From: Siderastrea radians
Lineage: Eukaryota; Cnidaria; Anthozoa; Scleractinia; Rhizangiidae
Assembly (NCBI GenBank): GCA_964017195.1
Contig: CAXHKT010000177.1
Location: forward strand, 620,001 to 684,000
DNA: 64,000 bases
Reading direction: 5' to 3'
Numbering within the stretch: the stretch's first letter is position 1; every line of letters begins with the position of its first letter. This document shows positions 32,795 to 46,054 of this stretch, piece by piece. Under the pieces are notes generated by a model. The model was not told the origin of the DNA, ran no database searches, and saw only the letters and a list, made by a program, of their open reading frames with translations. A program made the translations under genes and the position numbers.

Positions 32795-35700
32795 GTGGAA
32801 AAAAACCTCATTTTGGGGCCTTCCCTCAGGCCCCAAAAAGCTCAAAAAGCTAACTGGCGCTCTTGGCTGCATGCACAAAGCTCCCAAATGCATTCAATCC
32901 CTTTGGGACCATCCGAAAAAAATTCCTTTTGTGCAAAAGTACAAAGAAAGCGCGGTATGTGCGACCCTTAGGGAAAAAAACCCATTTTGGGGCATTTCCA
33001 GAGGCTCAGAAAGGTGTTCTTATCTGCGCAATCTGTCTGCGCAAGGCTGCGCACTGGCCCAATAATAATGCAAATCCCTCGGGGCTATCAGAAAAAAACA
33101 GTTTATTGTGTAGAAAGTCTGCGATTTTGTCGATAAGGTGGAAAAAACCCTCATTTTGGGGCCTTCCCTCAGGCCCCAAAAAGCTCAAAAAGCTAACTGG
33201 CGCTCTTGGCTGCATGCACAAAGCTCCCAAATGCATTCAAACCCTTTGGGACCATCCGAAAAAAATTCCTTTTGTGCAAAAGTACAAAGAAAGCGCGATA
33301 TGTGCGATCCTTAGGGAAAAAAACCCATTTTGGGGCATTCCCAGAGGCTCAAAAAGGTGTTCTTATCTGCGCAATCTGTCGGCGCAAGGCTGCGCACTGG
33401 CCGAATAATAATGCAAGTCCCTCGGGGCTATCAGAAAAAACAGTTTATTGTGTAGAAAGTCTGCGATTTTGTCGATAAGGTGGAAAAAACCCCCATTTTG
33501 GGGCCTTCCCTCAGGCCCCAAAAAGCTCAAAAAGCTAACTGGCGCTCTCGGCTGCATGCACAAAGCTCCCAAATGCATTCAATCCCTTTGGGACCATCCG
33601 AAAAAAATTCCTTTTGTGCAAAAGTACAAAGAAAGCGCGGTATGTGCGACCCTTAGGGAAAAAAACCCATTTTGGGGCATTCCCAGAGGCTCAAAAAGGT
33701 GTTCTTATCTGCGCAATCTGTCTGCGCAAGGCTGCGCACTGGCCCAATAATAATGCAAATCCCTCGGGGCTATCAGAAAAAACAGTTTATTGTGTAGAAA
33801 GTCTGCGATTTTGTCGATAAGGTGGAAAAAACCCCATTCTGGGGCATTCCCTCAGGCCCCGAAAAGCTCAAAAAGCTAACTGGCGCTCTCGGCTGCATGC
33901 ACAAAGCTCCCAAATGCATTCAATCCCTTTGGGACCATCCGAAAAAAATTCCTTTTGTGCAAAAGTACAAAGAAAGCGCGATATGTGCGATCCTTAGGGA
34001 AAAAAACCCATTTTGGGGCATTCCCAGAGGCTCAAAAAGGTGTTCTTATCTGCGCAATCTGTCTGCGCAAGGCTGCGCACTGGCCCAATAATAATGCAAA
34101 TCCCTCGGGGCTATCAGAAAAAACAGTTTATTGTGTAGAAAGTCTGCGATTTTGTCGATAAGGTGGAAAAAACCCCCATTTTGGGGCCTTCCCTCAAGCC
34201 CCAAAAAGCTCCAAAAGCTAATTGGCGCTCTCGGCTGCATGCACAAAGCTCCCAAATGCATTCAAACCCTTTGGGACCATCCGAAAAATATTCCTTTTGT
34301 GCAAAAGTACAAAGAAATTGCGATATGTGCGATCCTTAGGGAAAAAACCCCATTTTGGTGCATTCCCAGAGGCTCAAAAAGGTGTTCTTATCTGCGCAAT
34401 CTGTCTGCGCAAGGCTGCGCACTGGCCCAATAATAATGCAAATCCCTCGGGGCTATCAGAAAAAACAGTTTATTGTGTAGAAAGTCTGCGATTTTGTCGA
34501 TAAGGTGGAAAAAACCCCCATTTTGGGACCTTCCCTCAGGCCCCAAAAAGCTAACTGGCGCTCTCGGCTGCATGCACAAAGCTCCCAAATGCATTCAATC
34601 CCTTTGGGACCATCCGAAAAAAATTCCTTTTGTGCAAAAGTACAAAGAAAGCGCGATATGTGCGATCCTTAGGGAAACAACCCCATTTTGGGGCATTCCC
34701 AGAGGCTCAAAAAGGTGTTCTTATCTGCGCAATCTGTCTGCGCAAGGCTGCGCACTGGCCCAATAATAATGCAAATCCCTCGGGGCTATCAGAAAAAACA
34801 GTTTATTGTGTAGAAAGTCTGCGATTTTGTCGATAAGGTTGAAAAAACCCCAATTTTGGGGCCTTCCCTCAGGCCCCAAAAAGCTCAAAAAGCTAACTGG
34901 CGCTCTCGGCTGCATGCACAAAGCTCCCAAATGCATTCAATCCCTTTGGGACCATCCAAAAAAAATTCCTTTTGTGCAAAAGTACAAAGAAAGCGCGGTA
35001 TGTGCGACCCTTAGGGAAAAAACCACATTTTGGGGCATTCCCAGAGGCTCAGAAAGGTGTTCTTATCTGCGCAATCTGTCTGCGCAAGGCTGCGCACTGG
35101 CCCAATAATAATGCAAATCCCTCGGGGCTATCAGAAAAAACAGTTTATTGTGTAGAAAGTCTGCGATTTTGTCGATAAGGTGGAAAAAACCCCAATTTTG
35201 GGGCCTTCCCTCAGGCCCCAAAAAGCTCAAAAAGCTAACTGGCGCTCTCGGCTGCATGCACAAAGCTCCCAAATGCATTCAATCCCTTTGGGACCATCCA
35301 AAAAAAATTCCTTTTGTGCAAAAGTACAAAGAAAGCGCGGTATGTGCGACCCTTAGGGAAAAAACCACATTTTGGGGCATTCCCAGAGGCTCAGAAAGGT
35401 GTTCTTATCTGCGCAATCTGTCTGCGCAAGGCTGCGCACTGGCCCAATAATAATGCAAATCCCTCGGGGCTATCAGAAAAAACAGTTTATTGTGTAGAAA
35501 GTCTGCGATTTTGTCGATAAGGTGGAAAAAACCCCCATTTTGGGGCCTTCCCTCAGGCCCCAAAAAGCTCAAAAAGCTAACTGGCGCTCTCGGCTGCATG
35601 CAAAAAGCTCCCAAATGCATTCAATCCCTTTGGGACCATCCGAAAAAAATTCCTTTTGTGCAAAAGTACAAAGAAAGCGCAGTATGTGCGACCCTTAGGG

Positions 35701-36890
35701 AAAAAAACCCATTTTGGGGCATTCCCAGAGGCTCAGAAAGGTGTTCTTATCTGCGCAATCTGTCTGCGCAAGGCTGCGCACTGGCCCAATAATAATGCAA
35801 ATCCCTCGGGGCTATCAGAAAAAACAGTTTATTGTGTAGAAAGTCTGCGATTTTGTCGATAAGGTGGAAAAAACCCTCATTTTGGGGCCTTCCCTCAGGC
35901 CCCAAAAAGCTCAAAAAGCTAACTGGCGCTCTTGGCTGCATGCACAAAGCTCCCAAATGCATTCAAACCCTTTGGGACCATCCGAAAAAAATTCCTTTTG
36001 TGCAAAAGTACAAAGAAAGCGCGATATGTGCGATCCTTAGGGAAAAAAACCCACTTTGGGGCATTCCCAGAGGCTCAAAAAGGTGTTCTTATCTGCGCAA
36101 TCTGTCCGCGCAAGGCTGCGCACTGGCCGAATAATAATGCAAATCCCTCGGGGCTATCAGAAAAAACAGTTTATTGTGTAGAAAGTCTGCGATTTTGACG
36201 ATAAGGTGGAAAAAACCCCCATTTTGGGGCCTTCCCTCAGGCCCCAAAAAGCTCAAAAAGCTAACTGGCGCTCTCGGCTGCATGCACAAAGCTCCCAAAT
36301 GCATTCAATCCCTTTGGGACCATCCGAAAAAAATTCCTTTTGTGCAAAAGTACAAAGAAAGCGCGATATGTGCGATCCTTAGGGAAAAAACCCCATTTTG
36401 AGGCATTCCCAGAGGCTCAAAAAGGTGTTCTTATCTGCGCAATCTGTCTGCGCAAGGCTGCACACTGGCCCAATAATAATGCAAATCCCTCGGGGCTATC
36501 AGAAAAAACAGTTTATTGTGTAGAAAGTCTGCGATTTTGTCGATAAGGTGGAAAAAACCCCCATTTTGGGGCCTTCCCTCAGGCCCCAAAAAGCTCAAAA
36601 AGCTAACTGGCGCTCTCGGCTGCATGCACAAAGCTCCCAAATGCATTCAATCCCTTTGGGACCATCCGAAAAAAATTCCTTTTGTGCAAAAGTACAAAGA
36701 AAGCGCGATATGTGCGATCCTTAGGGAAAAAACCCCATTTTGAGGCATTCCCAGAGGATCAAAAAGGTGTTCTTATCTGCGCAATCTGTCTGCGCAAGGC
36801 TGCACACTGGCCCAATAATAATGCAAATCCCTCGGGGCTATCAGAAAAAACAGTTTATTGTGTAGAAAGTCTGCGATTTTGTCGATAAGG
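32795..36890 (+). repeat. Mosaic zone where the GGTATGTGCGACCC subtype first appears
   Basis: From about 32.95 kb many monomers carry GCGCGGTATGTGCGACCCTT instead of GCGCGATATGTGCGATCCTT, and often CTCAGAAAGG instead of CTCAAAAAGG. Neither combination is seen to the left. Two adjacent monomers at 34.84-35.52 kb are nearly identical (CCCCAATTTTGG, CCATCCAAAAA, AACCACATTTT), a single-unit duplication. Unit lengths 341 and 333 reappear. Confidence 0.85.
34473..34805 (+). repeat. 333-bp monomer variant
   Basis: Deletion near 34550, linked to TTTTGGGACC and, in half 2, GGGAAACAACCCC instead of GGGAAAAAACCCC. This linked pair is the hallmark of the 5-monomer HOR further right. Confidence 0.92.
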
Positions 36891-37541
36891 TGGAAAAAAC
36901 CCCCATTTTGGGGCCTTCCCTCAGGCCCCAAAAAGCTCAAAAAGCTAACTGGCGCTCTCGGCTGCATGCACAAAGCTCCCAAATGCATTCAATCCCTTTG
37001 GGACCATCCGAAAAATATTCCTTTTGTGCAAAAGTACAAAGAAAGCGCGATATGTGCGATCCTTAGGGAAAAAACCCCATTTTGGGGCATTCCCAGAGGC
37101 TCAAAAAGGTGTTCTTATCTGCGCAATCTGTCTGCGCAAGGCTGCGCACTGGCCCAATAATAATGCAAATCCCTCGGGGCTATCAGAAAAAACAGTTTAT
37201 TGTGTAGAAAGTCTGCGATTTTGTCGATAAGGTGGAAAAAACCCCCATTTTGGGGCCTTCCCTCAGGCCCCAAAAAGCTCAAAAAGCTAACTGGCGCTCT
37301 CGGCTTCATGCACAAAGCTCCCAAATGCATTCAATCCCTTTGGGACCATCCGAAAAAAATTCCTTTTGTGCAAAAGTAAAAAGAAAGCGCGGTATGTTCG
37401 ACCCTTAGGGAAAAAAACCCATTTTGGGGCATTCCCAGAGGCTCAAAAAGGTGTTCTTATCTGCGCAATCTGTCTGCGCAAGGCTGCGCACTGGCCCAAT
37501 AATAATGCAAATCCCTCGGGGCTATCAGAAAAAACAGTTTA

Positions 37542-37874
37542 TTGTGTAGAAAGTCTGCGATTTTGTCGATAAGGTGGAAAAAACCCCCATTTTGGGACCT
37601 TCCCTCAGGCCCCAAAAAGCTAACTGGCGCTCTCGGCTGCATGCACAAAGCTCCCAAATGCATTCAATCCCTTTGGGACCATCCGAAAAAAATTCCTTTT
37701 GTGCAAAAGTACAAAGAAAGCGCGATATGTGCGATCCTTAGGGAAACAACCCCATTTTGGGGCATTCCCAGAGGCTCAAAAAGGTGTTCTTATCTGCGCA
37801 ATCTGTCTGCGCAAGGCTGCGCACTGGCCCAATAATAATGCAAATCCCTTGGGGCTATCAGAAAAAACAGTTTA
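37542..37874 (+). repeat. 333-bp monomer variant
   Basis: Deletion near 37620 with TTTTGGGACC and GGGAAACAACCCC. Part of the first copy of the 1701-bp block at 36.9-40.3 kb. Confidence 0.92.
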
Positions 37875-39241
37875 TTGTGTAGAAAGTCTGCGATTTTGTC
37901 GATAAGGTGGAAAAAACCCCCATTTTGGGGCCTTCCCTCAGGCCCCAAAAAGCTCAAAAAGCTAACTGGTGCTCTCGGCTGCATGCACAAAGCTCCCAAA
38001 TGCATTCAATCCCTTTGGGACCATCCGAAAAAAATTCCTTTTGTGCAAAAGTACAAAGAAAGCGCGGTATGTGCGACCCTTAGGGAAAAAAACCCATTTT
38101 GGGGCATTCCCAGAGGCTCAGAAAGGTGTTCTTATCTGCGCAATCTGTCTGCGCAAGGCTGCGCACTGGCCCAATAATAATGCAAATCCCTCGGGGCTAT
38201 CAGAAAAAACAGTTTATTGTGTAGAAAGTCTGCGATTTTGTCGATAAGGTGGAAAAAACCCTCATTTTGGGGCCTTCCCTCAGGCCCCAAAAAGCTCAAA
38301 AAGCTAACTGGCGCTCTTGGCTGCATGCACAAAGCTCCCAAATGCATTCAATCCCTTTGGGACCATCCGAAAAAAATTCCTTTTGTGCAAAAGTACAAAG
38401 AAAGCGCGATATGTGCGATCCTTAGGGAAAAAACCCCATTTTGGGGCATTCCCAGAGGCTCAAAAAGGTGTTCTTATCTGCGCAATCTGTCCGCCCAAGG
38501 CTGCGCACTGGCCCAATAATAATGCAAATCCCTCGGGGCTATCAGAAAAAACAGTTTATTGTGTAGAAAGTCTGCGATTTTGTCGATAAGGTGGAAAAAA
38601 CCCCCATTTTGGGGCCTTCCCTCAGGCCCCAAAAAGCTCAAAAAGCTAACTGGCGCTCTCGGCTGCATGCACAAAGCTCCCAAATGCATTCAATCCCTTT
38701 GGGACCATCCGAAAAATATTCCTTTTGTGCAAAAGTACAAAGAAAGCGCGATATGTGCGATCCTTAGGGAAAAAACCCCATTTTGGGGCATTCCCAGAGG
38801 CTCAAAAAGGTGTTCTTATCTGCGCAATCTGTCTGCGCAAGGCTGCGCACTGGCCCAATAATAATGCAAATCCCTCGGGGCTATCAGAAAAAACAGTTTA
38901 TTGTGTAGAAAGTCTGCGATTTTGTCGATAAGGTGGAAAAAACCCCCATTTTGGGGCCTTCCCTCAGGCCCCAAAAAGCTCAAAAAGCTAACTGGCGCTC
39001 TCGGCTTCATGCACAAAGCTCCCAAATGCATTCAATCCCTTTGGGACCATCCGAAAAAAATTCCTTTTGTGCAAAAGTACAAAGAAAGCGCGGTATCTTC
39101 GACCCTTAGGGAAAACAACCCATTTTGGGGCATTCCCAGAGGCTCAAAAAGGTGTTCTTATCTGCGCAATCTGTCTGCGCAAGGCTGCGCACTGCCCAAT
39201 AATAATGCAAATCCCTCGGGGCTATCAGAAAAAACAGTTTA

Positions 39242-39574
39242 TTGTGTAGAAAGTCTGCGATTTTGTCGATAAGGTGGAAAAAACCCCCATTTTGGGACCT
39301 TCCCTCAGGCCCCAAAAAGCTAACTGGCGCTCTCGGCTGCATGCACAAAGCTCCCAAATGCATTCAATCCCTTTGGGACCATCCGAAAAAAATTCCTTTT
39401 GTGCAAAAGTACAAAGAAAGCGCGATATGTGCGATCCTTACGGAAACAACCCCATTTTGGGGCATTCCCAGAGGCTCAAAAAGGTGTTCTTATCTGCGCA
39501 ATCTGTCTGCGCAAGGCTGCGCACTGGCCCAATAATAATGCAAATCCCTCGGGGCTATCAGAAAAAACAGTTTA
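39242..39574 (+). repeat. 333-bp monomer variant
   Basis: Deletion near 39320, 1700 bp after the copy at 37542. Half 2 reads CGGAAACAACCCC, a private extra change. It is the partner of 37542 in the duplicated block. Confidence 0.92.
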
Positions 39575-40291
39575 TTGTGTAGAAAGTCTGCGATTTTGTC
39601 GATAAGGTGGAAAAAACCCCCATTTTGGGGCCTTCCCTCAGGCCCCAAAAAGCTCAAAAAGCTAACTGGCGCTCTCGGCTGCATGCACAAAGCTCCCAAA
39701 TGCATTCAATCCCTTTGGGACCATCCGAAAAAAATTCCTATTGTGCAAAAGTACAAAGAAAGCGCGGTATGTGCGACCCTTAGGGAAAAAAACCCATTTT
39801 GGGGCATTCCCAGTGGCTCAGAAAGGTGTTCTTATCTGCGCAATCTGTCTGCGCAAGGCTGCGCACTGGCCCAATAATAATGCAAATCCCTCGGGGCTAT
39901 CAGAAAAAACAGTTTATTGTGTAGAAAGTCTGCGATTTTGTCGATAAGGTGGAAAAAAACCCTCATTTTGGGGCCTTCCCTCAGGCCCCAAAAAGCTCAA
40001 AAAGCTAACTGGCGCTCTTGGCTGCATGCACAAAGCTCCCAAATGCATTCAATCCCTTTGGGACCATCCGAAAAAAATTCCTTTTGTGCAAAAGTACAAA
40101 GAAAGCGCGATATGTGCGATCCTTAGGGAAAAAACCCCATTTTGGGGCATTCCCAGAGGCTCAAAAAGGTGTTCTTATCTGCGCAATCTGTCCGCGCAAG
40201 GCTGCGCACTGGCCCAATAATAATGCAAATCCCTCGGGGCTATCAGAAAAAACAGTTTATTGTGTAGAAAGTCTGCGATTTTGTCGATAAG

Positions 40292-42702
40292 GTGGAAAAA
40301 ACCCCCATTTTGGGGCCTTCCCTCAGGCCCCAAAAAGCTCAAAAAGCTAACTGGCGCTCTCGGCTGCATGCACAAAGCTCCCAAATGCATTCAATCCCTT
40401 TGGGACCATCCGAAAAAAATTCCTTTTGTGCAAAAGTACAAAGAAAGCGCGGTATGTGCGACCCTTAGGGAAAAACACCCATTTTGGGGCATTCCCAGAG
40501 GATCAGAAAGGTGTTCTTATCTGCGCAATCTGTCTGCGCAAGGCTGCGCACTGGCCCAATAATAATGCAAATCCCTCGGGGCTATCAGAAAAAACAGTTT
40601 ATTGTGTAGAAAGTCTGCGATTTTGTCGATAAGGTGGAAAAAACCCCCATTTTGGGGCCTTCCCTCAGGCCCCAAAAAGCTCAAAAAGCTAACTGGCGCT
40701 CTCGGCTGCATGCACAAAGCTCCCAAATGCATTCAATCCCTTTGGGACCATCCGAAAAAAATTCCTTTTGTGCAAAAGTACAAAGAAAGCGCGGTATGTG
40801 CGACCCTTAGGGAAAAAAAACCATTTTGGGGCATTCCCAGAGGCTCAGAAAGGTGTTCTTATCTTCGCAATCTGTCTGCGCAAGGCTGCGCACTGGCCCA
40901 ATAATAATGCAAATCCCTCGGGGCTATCAGAAAAAACAGTTTATTGTGTAGAAAGTCTGCGATTTTGTCGATAAGGTGGAAAAAAACCCCATTTTGGGGC
41001 CTTCCCTCAGGCCCCAAAAAGCTCAAAAAGCTAACTGGCGCTCTCGGCTGCATGCACAAAGCTACCAAATGCATTCAATCCCTTTGGGACCATCCGAAAA
41101 AAATTCCTTTTGTGCAAAAGTACAAAGAAAGCGCGGTATGTGCGACCCTTAGGGAAAAAAACCCATTTTGGGGCATTCCCAGAGGCTCAGAAAGGTGTTC
41201 TTATCTGCGCAATCTGTCTGCGCAAGGCTGCGCACTGGCCCAATAATAATGCAAATCCCTCGGGGCTATCAGAAAAAACAGTTTATTGTGTAGAAAGTCT
41301 GCGATTTTGTCGATAAGGTGGAAAAAACCCCCATTTTGGGGCCTTCCCTCAGGCCCCAAAAAGCTCAAAAAGCTAACTGGCGCTCTCGGCTGCATGCACA
41401 AAGCTCCCAAATGCATTCAATCCCTTTGGGACCATCCGAAAAAAATTCCTTTTGTGCAAAAGTACAAAGAAAGCGCGGTATGTGCGACCCTTAGGGAAAA
41501 AAACCCATTTTGGGGCATTCCCAGAGGCTCAGAAAGGTGTTCTTATCTGCGCAATCTGTCTGCGCAAGGCTGCGCACTGGCCCAATAATAATGCAAATCC
41601 CTCGGGGCTATCAGAAAAAACAGTTTATTGTGTAGAAAGTCTGCGATTTTGTCGATAAGGTGGAAAAAACCCTCATTTTGGGGCCTTCCCTCAGGCCCCA
41701 AAAAGCTCAAAAAGCTAACTGGCGCTCTTGGCTGCATGCACAAAGCTCCCAAATGCATTCAAACCCTTTGGGACCATCCGAAAAAAATTCCTTTTGTGCA
41801 AAAGTACAAAGAAAGCGCGATATGTGCGATCCTTAGGGAAAAAACCCCATTTTGGGGCATTCCCAGAGGCTCAAAAAGGTGTTCTTATCTGCGCAATCTG
41901 TCCGCGCAAGGCTGCGCACTGGCCGAATAATAATGCAAATCCCTCGGGGCTATCAGAAAAAACAGTTTATTGTGTAGAAAGTCTGCGATTTTGTCGATAA
42001 GGTGGAAAAAAACCCCATTTTGAGGCCTTCCCTCAGGCCCCAAAAAGCTCAAAAAGCTAACTGGCGCTCTCGGCTGCATGCACAAAGCTCCCAAATGCAT
42101 TCAATCCCTTTGGGACCATCCGAAAAAAATTCCTTTTGTGCAAAAGTACAAAGAAAGCGCGATATGTGCGATCCTTAGGGAAAAAACCCCATTTTGAGGC
42201 ATTCCCAGAGGCTCAAAAAGGTGTTCTTATCTGCGCAATCTGTCTGCGCAAGGCTGCACACTGGCCCAATAATAATGCAAATCCCTCGGGGCTATCAGAA
42301 AAAACAGTTTATTGTGTAGAAAGTCTGCGATTTTGTCGATAAGGTGGAAAAAACCCCCATTTTGGGGCCTTCCCTCAGGCTCCAAAAAGCTCAAAAAGCT
42401 AACTGGCGCTCTCGGCTGCATGCACAAAGCTCCCAAATGCATTCAATCCCTTTGGGACCATCCGAAAAAAATTCCTTTTGTGCAAAAGTACAAAGAAAGC
42501 GCGATATGTGCGATCCTTAGGGAAAAAACCCCATTTTGGGGCATTCCCAGAGGCTCAAAAAGGTGTTCTTATCTGCGCAATCTGTCTGCGCAAGGCTGCA
42601 CACTGGCCCAATAATAATGCAAATCCCTCGGGGCTATCAGAAAAAACAGTTTATTGTGTAGAAAGTCTGCGATTTTGTCGATAAGGTGGAAAAAACCCCC
42701 AT
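40292..42702 (+). repeat. 342-bp monomers, mostly GGTATGTGCGACCC subtype, then a switch back
   Basis: Five or so consecutive GGTATGTGCGACCC/CTCAGAAAGG monomers to about 41.6 kb, one monomer with TCAAACCCTTTGGG (41760), then monomers with GATATGTGCGATCC and CTGCACAC like those at 12 and 20 kb. The change of type between 41.8 and 42.2 kb looks like a junction between amplified blocks. No gene. Confidence 0.8.
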
Positions 42703-44021
42703 TTTGGGGCCTTCCCTCAGGCCCCAAAAAGCTCAAAAAGCTAACTGGCGCTCTCGGCTGCATGCACAAAGCTCCCAAATGCATTCAATCCCTTTGGGAC
42801 CATCCGAAAAAAATTCCTTTTGTGCAAAAGTACAAAGAAAGCGCGATATGTGCGATCCTTAGGGAAAAAACCCCATTTTGGGGCATTCCCAGAGGCTCAA
42901 AAAGGTGTTCTTATCTGCGCAATCTGTCTGCGCAAGGCTGCACACTGGCCCAATAATAATGCAAATCCCTCGGGGCTATCAGAAAAAACAGTTTATTGTG
43001 TAGAAAGTCTGCGATTTTGTCGATAAGGTGGAAAAAACCCCCATTTTGGGGCCTTCCCTCAAGCCCCAAAAAGCTCAAAAAGCTAACTGGCGCTCTCGGC
43101 TGCATGCACAAAGCTCCCAAATGCATTCAATCCCCTTGGGACCATCCGAAAAATATTCCTTTTGTGCAAAAGTACAAGGAAAGCGCGATATGTGCGATCC
43201 TTAGGGAAAAAACCCCATTTTGGGGCATTCCCAGAGGCTCAAAAAGGTGTTCTTATCTGCGCAATCTGTCTGCGCAAGGCTGCGCACTGGCCCAATAATA
43301 ATGCAAATCCCTCGGGGCTATCAGAAAAAACAGTTTATTGTGTAGAAAGTCTGCGATTTTGTCGATAAGGTGGAAAAAAACCCCATTTTGGGGCCTTCCC
43401 TCAGGCCCCAAAAAGCTCAAAAAGCTAACTGGCGCTCTCGGCTGCATGCACAAAGCTCCCAAATGCATTCAATCCCTTTGGGACCATCCGAAAAAAATTC
43501 CTTTTGTGCAAAAGTACAAAGAAAGCGCGATATGTGCGATCCTTAGGGAAAAAAACCCATTTTGGGGCATTCCCAGAGGCTCAAAAAGGTGTTCTTATCT
43601 GCGCAATCTGTCTGCACAAGGCTGCGCACTGGCCCACTAATAATGCAAATCCCTCGGGGCTATCAGAAAAAACAGTTTATTGTGTAGAAAGTCTGCGATT
43701 TTGTCGATAAGGTGGAAAAAAACCCCATTTTGGGACCTTCCCTCAGGCCCCAAAAAGCTCAAAAAGCTAACTGGCGCTCTCGGCTGCATGCACAAAGCTC
43801 CCAAATGCATTCAATCCCTTTGGGACCATCCGAAAAATATTCCTTTTGTGCAAAAGTACAAAGAAAGCGCGATATGTGCGATCCTTAGGGAAAAAACCCC
43901 ATTTTGGTGCATTCCCAGAGGCTCAAAAAGGTGTTCTTATCTGCGCAATCTGTCTGCGCAAGGCTGCGCACTGGCCCAATAATAATGCAAATCCCTCGGG
44001 GCTATCAGAAAAAACAGTTTA

Positions 44022-44354
44022 TTGTGTAGAAAGTCTGCGATTTTGTCGATAAGGTGGAAAAAACCCCCATTTTGGGACCTTCCCTCAGGCCCCAAAAAGC
44101 TAACTGGCGCTCTCGGCTGCATGCACAAAGCTCCCAAATGCATTCAATCCCTTTGGGACCATCCGAAAAAAATTCCTTTTGTGCAAAAGTACAAAGAAAG
44201 CGCGATATGTGCGATCCTTAGGGAAACAACCCCATTTTGGGGCATTCCCAGAGGCTCAAAAAGGTGTTCTTATCTGCGCAATCTGTCTGCGCAAGGCTGC
44301 GCACCGGCCCAATAATAATGCAAATCCCTCGGGGCTATCAGAAAAAACAGTTTA
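44022..44354 (+). repeat. 333-bp monomer variant
   Basis: Deletion near 44100 with GGGAAACAACCCC; also GCGCACCGGCCC at about 44300. First copy in the 1700-bp duplication at 42.7-46.2 kb. Confidence 0.92.
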
Positions 44355-45721
44355 TTGTGTAGAAAGTCTGCGATTTTGTCGATAAGGTGGAAAAAACCCC
44401 ATTTTGGGGCCCTCCCTCAGGCCCCAAAAAGCTCAAAAAGCTAACTGGCGCTCTCGGCTGCATGCACAAAGCTCCCAAATGCATTCAATCCCTTTGGGAC
44501 CATCCGAAAAAAATTCCTTTTGTGCAAAAGTACAAAGAAAGCGCGATATGTGCGATCCTTAGGGAAAAAACCCCATTTTGGGGCATTCCCAGAGGCTCAA
44601 AAAGGTGTTCTTATCTGCGCAATCTGTCTGCGCAAGGCTGCACACTGGCCCAATAATAATGCAAATCCCTCGGGGCTATCAGAAAAAACAGTTTATTGTG
44701 TAGAAAGTCTGCGATTTTGTCGATAAGGTGGAAAAAACCCCCATTTTGGGGCCTTCCCTCAAGCCCCAAAAAGCTCAAAAAGCTAACTGGCGCTCTCGGC
44801 TGCATGCACAAAGCTCCCAAATGCATTCAATCCCCTTGGGACCATCCGAAAAATATTCCTTTTGTGCAAAAGTACAAGGAAAGCGCGATATGTGCGATCC
44901 TTAGGGAAAAAACCCCATTTTGGGGCATTCCCAGAGGCTCAAAAAGGTGTTCTTATCTGCGCAATCTGTCTGCGCAAGGCTGCGCACTGGCCCAATAATA
45001 ATGCAAATCCCTCGGGGCTATCAGAAAAAACAGTTTATTGTGTAGAAAGTCTGCGATTTTGTCGATAAGGTGGAAAAAAACCCCATTTTGGGGCCTTCCC
45101 TCAGGCCCCAAAAAGCTCAAAAAGCTAACTGGCGCTCTCGGCTGCATGCACAAAGCTCCCAAATGCATTCAATCCCTTTGGGACCATCCGAAAAAAATTC
45201 CTTTTGTGCAAAAGTACAAAGAAAGCGCGATATGTGCGATCCTTAGGGAAAAAAACCCATTTTGGGGCATTCCCAGAGGCTCAAAAAGGTGTTCTTATCT
45301 GCGCAATCTGTCTGCACAAGGCTGCGCACTGGCCCACTAATAATGCAAATCCCTCGGGGCTATCAGAAAAAACAGTTTATTGTGTAGAAAGTCTGCGATT
45401 TTGTCGATAAGGTGGAAAAAAACCCCATTTTGGGACCTTCCCTCAGGCCCCAAAAAGCTCAAAAAGCTAACTGGCGCTCTCGGCTGCATGCACAAAGCTC
45501 CCAAATGCATTCAATCCCTTTGGGACCATCCGAAAAATATTCCTTTTGTGCAAAAGTACAAAGAAAGCGCGATATGTGCGATCCTTAGGGAAAAAACCCC
45601 ATTTTGGTGCATTCCCAGAGGCTCAAAAAGGTGTTCTTATCTGCGCAATCTGTCTGCGCAAGGCTGCGCACTGGCCCAATAATAATGCAAATCCCTCGGG
45701 GCTATCAGAAAAAACAGTTTA

Positions 45722-46054
45722 TTGTGTAGAAAGTCTGCGATTTTGTCGATAAGGTGGAAAAAACCCCCATTTTGGGACCTTCCCTCAGGCCCCAAAAAGC
45801 TAACTGGCGCTCTCGGCTGCATGCACAAAGCTCCCAAATGCATTCAATCCCTTTGGGACCATCCGAAAAAAATTCCTTTTGTGCAAAAGTACAAAGAAAG
45901 CGCGATATGTGCGATCCTTAGGGAAACAACCCCATTTTGGGGCATTCCCAGAGGCTCAAAAAGGTGTTCTTATCTGCGCAATCTGTCTGCGCAAGGCTGC
46001 GCACCGGCCCAATAATAATGCAAATCCCTCGGGGCTATCAGAAAAAACAGTTTA
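45722..46054 (+). repeat. 333-bp monomer variant
   Basis: Exactly 1700 bp after the 44022 copy and sharing its private GCACCGGCCC change. Second copy in the duplicated block. Confidence 0.92.

Larger units (their letters stand above)
36891..40291 (+). repeat. HOR family III, two tandem 5-monomer copies (about 1701 bp each)
   Basis: First copy 36891-38591, second 38592-40291. Shared marks at +1701 or +1700: GAAAAATATTCC (37012), CGGCTTCATG (37301), TATGTTCGACC versus TATCTTCGACC (37393 and 39094), the 333-bp unit, AAACAACCCC (37745). The second copy has a 1-base loss in CACTGCCCAAT (39192). Confidence 0.88.
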